In this document: positions 33,101-42,981 of the stretch, piece by piece
Layout of the letters: the number at the start of each line of letters is the position of its first letter
Numbering within the stretch: position 1 is the stretch's first letter
Source of the DNA: Eutypella sp. D-1
Taxonomy: Eukaryota; Ascomycota; Sordariomycetes; Xylariales; Diatrypaceae
Reading direction: 5' to 3'
DNA: 64,000 nucleotides
NCBI GenBank assembly: GCA_023313575.1
Contig: JAJTTP010000019.1
Span: 186,001-250,000 of the forward strand
Program-made: the position numbers and the translations under genes
Notes under the pieces: generated by a model
The model's database searches: none
Seen by the model: only the letters and a program-made list of their open reading frames with translations
Told to the model about the DNA's origin: nothing

Positions 33101-36094
33101 CTGTAAGGTCAGAATTGCCGCTAGGCGCCCAGACGCGCAGGCGGCTAGGGTGGCCTTGTAAAGGCTTGAAAAAGGGGTCGTGACGGCCAGGGTTCCAGCG
33201 TATTCTCGGCGCAGGTTTAGGTTGCTCAGAGCCTCTCAACTTTCGCTAGCCATTGGCTACTTGATCCGTTCAAGCTTCCCAGCCAGCTGGTCGACACCAT
33301 GGAGAACTCTGACCACGAGTGTTAAAAATAAACTCAACTGATGGATTTATTACACCTCCCCTGCTCTGGGTTCTTGAAACAATTCCGTGTTTCTATTACC
33401 TCCTTCTTCTTAATACCTGGAAATTGCTACTGCGGTTGGCCCATGCGAACACAACACGAGCTGTAGCGATGGTCGGCGAACGTCGCTTATCGAATGCGGT
33501 CTATCGTCAGCCGCGTCTATTATTGCAATACTTTTGGCGTCAGCCAGGTCTCACCTCGACGTCGATAATTGACACTAGGTCATGACGTGACATGACTCAG
33601 CGGCCAAGCGAACGACAGTTGAAGCGTACGCTGTAACATCTACAAAATTGAGCTCGCAACGGTTTAGGCTCATAGATTTGCGCTCGAAGTTGTCCCACCG
33701 CCAACCCTCTTCACCGAGTCCCGCCCGTCCCGGGACGAGCACATGCCATTGGTGGTCATCTTCCATCAAACCACTGATCGGCAAGTAGCCAGCTAGAGCC
33801 TCATCCGGGAGTTAAAACGTCATTATTGACACTTGTGCTATTTAAGGCAAGTAGGTACTCTGTAGCCTACAGCTGCTGATGTGATCACGAAGCTATACTC
33901 ATGCCGCATACTGTGCTTGACGTATTCTACGCTTCCCTATGTTGCATCGACTAGAAAATTCCAATAGAATGTATCTTGGCGGCACTTCTCGACGAATACC
34001 TACGTATGGGCGGGTGGCAGTATCAACATTTAATTGTCTGTGAATAACTGGGCCCTATGCATGGGCTCTTCTCTGGTGTGGTATCGGGGCTATGGTTCAC
34101 GTATCAACCCACATGACGCGGTCAATATCGTGAAATGGCTTGAATGGGAGGACAGATGAGTTCGAAGGCAGCGACATTGTTCCCGTGACGACATGGATTA
34201 CCATGATGGTGCATGGGCCCGCAAGTTTGCTGCGAACTAACAGTATATCCTCATTTCCTGAGTGCATACACTGCTGATTAACACGAAGATTTAGACTTCC
34301 CACTCTATGACTAGCATAGCACCATATGCGAGCGCTTTACTCTATTTCGAACATCGTCTCCAGACTCCAATGGGTAAGTGCTACTACTACATTGGCAATA
34401 TTCTAATGTACAAGTCCATCTAGAACCAACCTTCCAGCGTCAGTGTACGACGGAGAATCAGTGGCGAGGGCAAAGTATCCCGAATCATCCGAGCGAATGT
34501 TCGGCTTTTCTACAGGATCTTGCAGGCTGCATACATAGGACTTGCCTGCTTCTAATCTATCTCCGATTCCGTCAAAAGCGCATTAGAAATCTGCTTCAGA
34601 TCGGTCCTTGAGACCTGTGAGGATCCAGGGTGGTGCCGCACAACATTGAAACTTTGGGCAACATATCACAGCGGCCTCTTTCACGATCAGCTCTTACCGT
34701 CAACATGGTACTGGGTTTCATTGTACAGCGGTCAGGGTATCCTTCATCTAGACAAGACACGCTACACTTGCAAGACTGCCGCGGAAAGGCCGGCAATGAG
34801 GAAACAATATAAGTACTCGCATGATGGCTTGGAACGCCAGCACTTCACAACGTCGACCTTATCTACTATGTAAGTCGCCTGCTCTGGAGGGTGGCTTCCA
34901 CACTAGCATAAACCTTCGGGATTCGAGTGCGAGCCGTGCGCCATGGACGAGAATACAAGATGTCCGTGTTGGACCAGAGTCGCCAGGGCGCCGATGGTGC
35001 TCATTACGCGATGTCCCCCTTTTCAGTAGATGCATCGGTGTGACGATACGCATCGGACTTTTCTCCTGAAATGCCTTCGAAGAGATAAGGAATATTCGCG
35101 CCAAGGCTAGGCGCGGGATGCTTGCATACTTCAAGTCTTTGACCTCTGCGGCTGATGGTGATCGTCCCGAATTGAAGGATGCCAAGAGTTGCGACCCGAT
35201 GATGGCTTCTGTACGGCAAAAACAAGGCACGGACAATGGCCTTGCATTTGCCCACCACCATCTTGATCCGCGCGGTATAGCTGAGGCGGGCCAAGTCAAA
35301 TGTAATTGATTTGAACATACCGCCTGTCTGGATCTTCGAGGAGCATTTATTTAAGACAGGTATGGTCTCGGATGTAGCGGTGCGGTTATCGTCATGTGTC
35401 GGAAACAGATGTTCTTCAACCTAAGCGGCAGGTTGCATTGCTACAGGACAATGCGCTGTGGTGCTGAAATGCCGGAGCTCGGACAGAAAGACAGACCTAC
35501 CATCGAGATGTACGATTTATGATTATAAGGGCTTGCTTACCTACCCCGTACTTGACTTGGTTTTCTAGGAACAGCTTGTTACGGGTTCCATTAGTATCTA
35601 AGCCACCAATGGAGGCGTCCAATCGAACCTTGCCCCTGGAGATGACATACACAGGCAGCAGGATCAATGCTGACGAGATTCGGCGCTCCTTGGCTGCAGC
35701 CAACCGCATATGAAGCTTTTGCGAACCTCCCAACCGGGTGCTATGTCTAACCATCTATGATCCACACGGCTTAAAGCCCCTGGAGACGCCACAACACATG
35801 CACGCTCATGTATTAAGTAGTGCGCAGATGTTATCGACATGAGTACTCAAATAAGTTCAGCGAGTCATTGACATGGTCGCATATTTCGATTATTCTGAAA
35901 AATACAAGCATCTCGACTCCCGTCATTCAGAGTGCATACCCAACCGGGATGGACAACTGACGGAGGTCCGCATAGAAAGAATTGGACCTCTTCTCCCCTC
36001 CTTCAACTGGTCCCACAGCCTCTTCCTTTCTTCCTGTGCCCCATTTGTCTCTAAGCTATCATTATCATCATCGTCATTATGATAGCGGTTTCTC
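30176..36094. other. Gene-poor 5.9 kb spacer
   Basis: Apart from the peptide gene's promoter at the start, nothing is supported. Open frames near 34600-35300 reach 146 codons but start without clear ATG context, show no domain and overlap on both strands. The sequence lacks visible transposon signatures. It may hold noncoding transcripts or highly decayed DNA. Confidence 0.4.
30385..30400 (-). promoter_or_regulatory. TATA-like box next to TGACGTC, upstream of the peptide gene
   Basis: On the minus strand a TATAAAT (complement of about 30384-30390) lies some 210 bases before the ATG, with TGACGTC, a bZIP/CRE-type core, at 30394-30400 just upstream of it. The leader between here and the ATG is CT-rich with an A/T run. 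A role is inferred from position only. Confidence 0.35.
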
Positions 36095-36976
36095 TTACTG
36101 GTTAAGAGCGTAGATCTTGCCGAGCTTTGTGAGGTTACCGTCCTTGTCCATGAGCTGGGCGGCAGGACTGACGAAGTTGTCAGTAGGTTCGCGCGACATG
36201 CCGAAAAAGCCGTACTGGTAAACCCAGGTCTGGGCGTCAAGCCAAGCGATCATCTCCTTGGTAAAGTACTCGACGTCGGCGTAGTTGCGGTTGGTACAAG
36301 CGATCTCCGACACTACAACGGGGATGCCGCCATACCGGAAGGACTGGCCTGCGATGTAGTCCTGCGCGCTCTTTACCTCCGATTTGCCAGACGCTGACTG
36401 TGAAGTATAGAAGTGCACCCCGATGTAATCGGGCTTCTGGCTGGAGTCGAGGTACCCCATGAATTCGTCGAGCCATGTGCTGCCAGCTGAGTCGCTTGCC
36501 ACGGCGGGACCCACGATCTTGGTGCCGAACTTCTTGCGAAGGTTGACGAAGTGGCTCTTCCAGATCTTGGCAGCGTCCCGAGGAGTGACTCCCTGACGCT
36601 CAGGCTCATTGAGGAAGTGTACGACAGGTGCTGCGACGCCGCCGGCCTTAGCGGCGTCCACCGACGCCTTCAACGTGGACCACGTCTCCGAATTCGTCAT
36701 ACTGTCCATGACGCGGGCCATCGGCTCGTGCGTCAGCTTCACCTCACTCGGAATCCATGCTTCCCAGTTCATCACACCCGCAATCACCGGCGACGACTCC
36801 AGTTTCTTTGCCGTTGAACGGATCCCCGCATATGAGCCGAAATCCCTCGTCAGCGTCCACTCCCATAGTGCCAGCCGCTTGCGCGGTGTTGCGCGACGCT
36901 CATGATCGTTGGAGATTGGCACGGCAATAGCGGTACTCGCCAGGAGGAAGGACACGGCTGACTGAAGGAACTTCAT
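36095..36976 (-). CDS. Secreted glycoside hydrolase family 128 (beta-1,3-glucanase-like)
   Basis: Single exon, 293 residues, matching the Glyco_hydro_cc (PF11790) group that contains beta-1,3-glucanases. A signal peptide (1-19) is followed by a dibasic-rich propeptide-like stretch (ERRATPRKR). The TIM-barrel motifs are visible in order: LALWEWTL, VMNWEAW, HFLNEPE with the probable acid/base E124, DYIGVHFYT, and VVSEIAC with the probable nucleophile E224, then YQYGFFGM. The expected substrate is beta-1,3-glucan of fungal walls. A 59-base-spaced direct repeat lies 150-230 bases upstream of the ATG. The gene stands alone between two gene-poor stretches. Confidence 0.93.
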   Translation of the reverse strand: MKFLQSAVSFLLASTAIAVPISNDHERRATPRKRLALWEWTLTRDFGSYAGIRSTAKKLESSPVIAGVMNWEAWIPSEVKLTHEPMARVMDSMTNSETWSTLKASVDAAKAGGVAAPVVHFLNEPERQGVTPRDAAKIWKSHFVNLRKKFGTKIVGPAVASDSAGSTWLDEFMGYLDSSQKPDYIGVHFYTSQSASGKSEVKSAQDYIAGQSFRYGGIPVVVSEIACTNRNYADVEYFTKEMIAWLDAQTWVYQYGFFGMSREPTDNFVSPAAQLMDKDGNLTKLGKIYALNQ

Positions 36977-38996
36977 GGTGCGCTGCTGTGTTTTCTTAAT
37001 TCAAGTTATTGGTTTATTTTTCCCTCTTTCTGCGTTTTTGAAAGCTCGTCGAAAAGGAATGATTGAGATCAGCCGGTTGTATATCTGTGAGGGAGTGTGT
37101 TTCAAGGAATGTGTTTCCTAGGTGCATAAAGACGCCGTAGGATTACGAGAATAAAGGAGCGACGACGGAGAACTTCCCAGGGTATTAAAGACGCCGTGGG
37201 ATTAAGGGAACGAAGGAGAGACGGAAGAGAGCTGTTAAGCTACTCGGGTTTATCACAATGGCGGTCTCGAGAGATGGTGTTGAAGAGAACGTGATCCACA
37301 TGGAGTACTCCTGAAGCAGATATCGTGAGCTTTTATAAGCTTTCTCGGATCGCTCCGGAGTGCTCCGCTCGCGTGTTGCTTTTGCCGCCCCTTGCTTACT
37401 CCCCATGGGCGCAGGCATATTCATCCCACTAGAGGAAATAGATCGCGACTAGGGCGTGATGGATTTCTCTAAGCTGGCTTGGTAATTCCAGAGCATTGGG
37501 CCATGATAGGTCCTTTGCGGCTTCCTTTCTAGGCAGGAGTTCTTTTGTTGGCATGCTAGACGGCGTCTATTCATAATATATTGGTCTACTTGTCCGTATG
37601 CTCACGTCTTGTGTAGGATGGATGATCACACGATTGAGTAAGTAGGAGGCTGGAGTGCGTCCTTACACGGAAACCTACGACACGCTATGGATCTGACTTA
37701 AGAGCACATAATAATGGGGGATTTGGCAGTTGCGAGTTTGGGAAAAGCGTCGTGATGACGACCGAGACCTCTTACGGATGACCCAGAGTCCATCCACCGG
37801 CCTTGGCTTGTACGACGATGCTTACTACGCCGGCCATTGATTGAAGAGTATTGTCGGCGTCTTATAGCTGTGCATACCTTGGTGTAGAAATGCGCTGTGA
37901 TATTGCCATTGTCTCACCCAGACACGAGTGTCCATTCGACGGCCTCTAGCGCATCATTGTTAATCCTAGGTTGGATTATTACCTTCGTCGCAGTCTGGCT
38001 ACTCAAAGATGAGACCTGGATCGAGCCGAGAAGCCGATGTGCCGAACTCCCTTTACACTCTGTCCAGATCTGAAGCAGAGCCCGGTCTGTACAGAGCGAG
38101 GTGGGCAGGCACTAAATACAGCTGTCAGAAGGATCGTTAGTGACACTTTCCTTTTCTAGTCTCGTGTGAGATCTTAGTCAGGGGCCCGATCGCGCATTAC
38201 CACTCTGCGCTGGACCATATCGTTCTCCCAGACTTTGTTGTAAGGCTGAAGATCTGCTCTTATTTTATTGAAGGTGGCTCATGTAGGTTACTAATTGGCG
38301 TTCTCGGGATGAGCGCTTCATCGAGCGTACAATTCAATGATAGCATAGCCAAATAGCATATAATCTTAAGCGCCGGGTAATTCGTGTAGCAGAACAGAAC
38401 GGATTCTTAGCTTATTATACAATAGGAGTTAGCTCTTTTATCTCAAGTTACCAGAAACTTACATTGTGATGTAGGTCGTACTACGCCGTAGCCAAGGGCG
38501 GTGGCATAGTAATCGTGTACCGACATGACATGGATAGCCCAGGAGCTTTTAATAAGTCGACTGATTAGACAGACGATTTCGTAAGAAGGCTTGCACCCTG
38601 AAGTAACGTATGCATCTTGCTTGTCCTTTTCTGCTTACCTATTGATTCCTGCGAGATGGATGAGGCCTGGAGGCTTAGAATGTGTTGCGCGAGGCGTTGA
38701 TTGTGAGATGGCACTACCGAATAAACTTAGTACTAGCTAAGTGCCGATTCGTGGCCTGCCTTGGTTCGAAAGGATTTGAGGCTATACGTAGCCTAGGATG
38801 CCGAAGCTGCCGCAAGCATGGCCATGCTCGCTCTCATTCCTACGCTTCTATCATGCAGTATGTGAAGAACACGTAGATGATGTTCTGTATAGGTTATGCG
38901 CGTTCTCGAAACCATCTGATCACGAAAGAGCGTTTGTTTAGGAACTTGAAGAACAAAAAGGGATTGGAGTTTCGCTAAGACTAAGATTGGCAGTGT
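36977..38996. other. Intergenic 2 kb
   Basis: Promoter of the GH128 gene, including the direct repeat at 37127-37204 and a TATAAAAG on the minus strand at about 37331-37338. Beyond 37450 nothing is recognised. Confidence 0.35.
37127..37204 (-). repeat. Imperfect direct repeat in the GH128 upstream region
   Basis: TAAAGACGCCGT followed by A/G-GGATTA occurs at 37127-37145 and again at 37186-37204, 59 bases apart; similarity continues for about 20 more bases (AAAGGAG / GAAGGAG, GACGGA). The two copies may be duplicated promoter elements. Confidence 0.6.
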
Positions 38997-40447
38997 TTAC
39001 AGCACCTTCAAGATTACAGGTTCTCTTGGGGGAACATTATATATCTCCTTCCTATCACGAAACAGCCAAAATACACCAAACTTCATAAAATCCCTCCTCT
39101 TCTTACCTGTGTACACCCTCTCGAGGAGCATGCCCAAGAACAATGATTCCCTATCCCCCTGATGCCTGAGCAGGCAGATCGCGAGCTTCTCGGACCGGGG
39201 TCGGAATGAGCTGAGCCACACGTTAAGGTCCATATCGCCGTTGAGTCTCGTGGCGTTAGGCCCCATGTTTCCCGCGGGGCACCATGATGTCTATCGTGGC
39301 CGCTACGACCGACAGAGTTCGATGTGGACAAGCAGCCATGCACCGGCCCGATCTATGTCCACGGACCCATTGCCGTTGATCACCCAGTCCTCCACCGCCG
39401 GGCCGCTGTATATACTTTGCGCAAGATTGGGTATCGACATGGCGCGATTATGCCTAATGTCGCGCGTGAAAAGCATCATAGTGGCCGCAAGGCTCACCTT
39501 AACAAGCTTCTTCCACCACCACCCAAACCTGTAGTGGTTGGATAGCAAGTTACTGATGTCACAGACGGCGAAGAAGAGACCGCTAAGCCTGTTCTTGATC
39601 TCGTTCAGGAACTCGAGGCGATACTTGTCTTGGACTAAGGTTGGGACGGGGTTTCCATTCTTCTCGTGCCCCGTACGCCGTCAGTATTTCTGGTACCAAT
39701 CAGTCGTAGCGAGGGCAGACATGATGGCAACAGCTCGGTTCGTGTCCTGGCAATGACGCTGGTTCCAAAAGGTGAGTAGATCTATGGGCGACATTTCAAG
39801 TAGCTAGTGTATCGCCATTATAGAGAAGATTCCGAGGAGCTCATGAGTGGCGAGAGGCACATCGTCGCTCGGAAACATACTCGGCACAGTTCTGTTGATT
39901 AAATCTATGATGTGATCTAATTGTACGGCTGTGGTAGATGAGTTATCCACGGCGAATACTTCCCAGTTCTGATTACATAGGTAAAGATCAGGCCAGACAC
40001 ATGCCTCTTGCAAGGTCCAAAGGGAACTGAACCATCTGTCGGGAATCATGTACTTCTTCGGGCCGTCGCCATACCGCGGGAAATGTAATCTGTCGACGCT
40101 TAACCCATCCTCGTAATTGACAAAGTTTGCCAATCCAGTAGTCTGGCTCGCTGTCTTTGCAAAGTGAGCTCTCGATGTTGGCCAGTGACTGTGAAGATCG
40201 TAAGAATTTACGGTGAATAGGTACAGGTGGCTAGCCCAGGCCAGTGCGGCATGCAGTCCGGAAATGCTTTCCAGGCGGTTGAACCAGATCGTCGCCCACC
40301 TAGCAGACTTGAAGATTGCGGCCTGCCGCGAGATCCCCACGCCCTGTAACTCGGATCCATCTTGAGGTATGCAGACCAGATCGAAAAGGGTTCAAAAAGG
40401 TACTGCGGGCAAGAGCTGTCTGGTTGGGCGTGAGGCTTCATTAGCAA
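38997..40447 (-). pseudogene. Decayed HET-like (heterokaryon incompatibility type) gene
   Basis: One continuous reading frame from 40391 to 38997 resembles the fungal HET-domain protein group: CIPQDGSELQGVGISRQAAI, WFSSLWTLQEACVWPDLYL, NRAVAIMSALATTDWY, YRLEFLNEIKNRL and SEKLAICLLRHQGDRESLFL. It is broken by four in-frame stops, TAG at 39804-39806, TGA at 39681-39683, TAG at 39303-39305 and TAG at 39291-39293, while homology-like text continues in the same frame across each. A further stretch up to 40447 (CPQYLFEPFSIWS) reads in a shifted frame, implying a one-base change near 40375-40395. The 5' part of a normal HET-like gene is missing. All stops can arise by C-to-T or G-to-A changes. Confidence 0.8.
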
Positions 40448-41634
40448 CTGAGAAACGCTCTATCGGGAGAAAGCAGGGTCTCAATCGAAAATTCGATTAG
40501 TGCTGCAATGTCCCTCCAGTGCTTAAGCTGATAGGGTTGGTTCAGCACACTATAGCTGCGAATTTCCCTCCGAGAACCCTCCTGCCCCCACCACCCCCAC
40601 AAAAGTTAAGGGGTCCCCTATCCGCCCACATTTCAATGGCGGAGGGGAGCGATAAGATATATCACCCGCTCGATAGATAGCGAGACGGAACCCACGTCCA
40701 CTTCGCCTTCATTTCCTTTCGTGTAATAGCAGCAACCTTATGTTTCTATTTTAGAACGTTGCCGGGATGGCTAGATTCGACCATGGCTTAATAAGTATAT
40801 CTCTCACTGTGATCCCCACATCCACATCCCTCTCCACCTCGCCAAGTCAACACACTCTACTTCATTTCATCTTGCTCCCCCTCTTGAGCGTAAAAAAAAG
40901 GCTCTTGCACTAACGTCTAGTAGGCAGTGTAATCAATCGGTCTCAGAATAGACGTAGCCAGCACTAGACTAAAGAAAAGGGGTCGGGGGAGAGGTAACAT
41001 GGGAAGTTGAAAGACGAGCAGACGGAATAGTACGAGACAGAAAAGGGAACAGGCAATTGCGGACGTGGAAAAAGTTAAATCCACTACTACTCCAGGGCTT
41101 TGAATAAATATCAGCGAGTTCGCAGTGATGAGCCCGCGAAGCCGACGTGCTAGGGCCTCCGCTCGCTGACTGCCTCCTATGCCAATGACATCGAGGCCTG
41201 CGAGGACCCTGCCATGTTGATGTGCTCGTACTTGTACGCAGTGGCGTCGGATGTGGTACTGGGCCTGACGGCCTCCTCGAGTTGTCAAATCCCAGGCCAT
41301 CATCACAAAAACAGTCACAGCCGGGCACATATTATTCACTACTGGTGGGTATCTTTACTAGTGTCAGAGGGGTCAAGTCCTTGATTGTTATACGTTCCTA
41401 GAAACTGTGTATCGTCCTTGCTAATCCTCAGCGTTGGCTTCCCATCATAACCCCTTCTTGCCACCTCTGTCGTCAGAGCTGTATTGAGGGAACATCAACT
41501 CGCAGGCTTGGTCGAACCACCTCAAGACCGTCGCAACTGAAACCCCAGCAAGGTACAAACATCCCTCCGCAATGCCCCTGTGAGCCCCTCGGTCTCGTGC
41601 GAAACCCGGATTCCCCGGTTCACCTCTTCGGCTC
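40448..41634. other. Intergenic region
   Basis: A minus-strand open frame at 40917-41339 (140 codons from GTG) has a hydrophobic end but no recognisable domain and is not called. CT-rich sequence occurs around 40800-40880. Nothing else is seen. Confidence 0.35.
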
Positions 41635-41997
41635 TCACGCGGTGATTCTGTATTCGACAAAGAGGATGTCCTTCTTGCCGCGTATCGAAATGATGTCGAG
41701 ATGGTTCTGGAGCCTGACCCGGTCCATGCCACTTAGGTCGGAGCTACACAAATCCTCGGACCACATGACCCACACTCCCCGGATGACAACCTGGTGCAGC
41801 GAGATATCAGGCTGCTTGATGCGGGCGTGGTCGTAGGCGAAGCCCTTGATCTGATCCTTGAAGGAGGGGTAAGTACTGGGAAGGATCTTGAAGACATTGA
41901 CATATGAGTCGGATGGATTATCCAGTGGGCCCAAAAAGTGGTCCTCACTCTCGTTGTGGCAGAATGAGATTAGGAAGAGGGATTTCTCGTGCGCCAT
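41635..41997 (-). CDS. Hypothetical protein, 120 residues
   Basis: Unrecognised. The frame is open upstream to a TTG at 42072, but the first ATG is at 41997 in a good context (CGATCATGGCG), giving MAHEKSLFLISFCHNE at the N terminus. The sequence is mixed, without signal peptide, membrane helix or cysteine pattern. Its text (LGPLDNPSDSYVNVFKILP, DISLHQVVIRGVWVMW) looks like a folded cytosolic protein, and codon choice is better than in nearby spacers. A possible GTGAGA donor directly before the stop, with a TTTCAG acceptor about 105 bases on, would replace the last residue by a short alternative tail, so the C terminus is uncertain. A TATA-like ATATATTTATATG lies near 42210. Confidence 0.45.
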   Translation of the reverse strand: MAHEKSLFLISFCHNESEDHFLGPLDNPSDSYVNVFKILPSTYPSFKDQIKGFAYDHARIKQPDISLHQVVIRGVWVMWSEDLCSSDLSGMDRVRLQNHLDIISIRGKKDILFVEYRITA

Positions 41998-42981
41998 GAT
42001 CGTGGTAGTGGGTCTGTTCCGTTCGCTGGTTGGCAGTGTGCGTTCGGCTAAGGATATGTCTAGGGAATCCAAGTGGTGCTGTGCGATCCAAGCAAAATTC
42101 CTTGCTGATGGTAAGTGAGGAGAAGAAGGGGAATTTCTAAAGTTGAAGAGGTGAGAAAGGAAAGGAAGATCTGGATAGATAGATGGAATAACAGCCGTGC
42201 ACAGGACATATATTTATATGCCGTGGACTAAGCTGTTTGCCTTCAATCACTGTAGAAGCTTAGGTATGTATATGGTCCTGAGGTGCATCATGTGCCTGTC
42301 CCTCTTAGGCAGAACTCTTACCTCTATCGTCAACTTCGGGTAGTTTTTACTAGCTAAGCAACCAAAGTTTGATTGCCTCAGCTTGCCTAGTTCTACTAGT
42401 GACTAAACTCATAGGCCCCCTGTGTAATGTAGGTACATATCCTTTCAGCCTTATCAATGTTTCAACGGGAAGTACTTCCTTCCTCCAAGGTGACGAAGTA
42501 CGCACGTGTGTCAAAGATACAGTAAATAATTCCTGGGTGTCTCTGAGGCATAACACTGTAGCACCGTCTCGACCGCGCTCGGTAGACCTACAGCTATGAA
42601 TCCCCTTCCCTTGAGCCAGCTATATCCCTTTCCCCTTACACTCTGGCGGTAGAGGGAAATGGTAAGGTAGTTCGTTGAGATCGGTGGTTTGATATATAAC
42701 GACACGGGCCCATGTCCCTTTAGTGATTTTCTGACATGCTTTCCCGAACCGTGGTTAGCGGAGTAGAAGGCTTTCATCCATCCCGACCAGTATTCATAAT
42801 CAAACAGATACCCGCCACATCATTCCCTAGTGGTTATGCTTTTCGATACCTCCGGCGTATATACCTTGCATGCAGTAGCTGCAGCGTGCTTATCTATCTG
42901 CTAATTCTTAAACACCACCTGTGGGACGGCCAGGCCCGTGCATCGCTACCTACGTACTTGATAAAAGTAGATGGGGGTAGA
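41998..42981. other. Intergenic region
   Basis: Upstream of the 120-residue protein and 3' flank of ATM1. Short unrecognised open frames only. Confidence 0.35.

Noticed and set aside
34596..35318. Overlapping frames on both strands near 34.6-35.3 kb
   Set aside because: No domain, several overlapping alternatives and unclear starts; could not be told from chance.
38758..38775. Second GGTTCGAA tRNA-like B box
   Set aside because: No matching A box or cloverleaf stems around it.
40917..41339. Minus-strand 140-codon frame
   Set aside because: Starts at GTG, lacks any domain and the hydrophobic end derives from pyrimidine-rich DNA.
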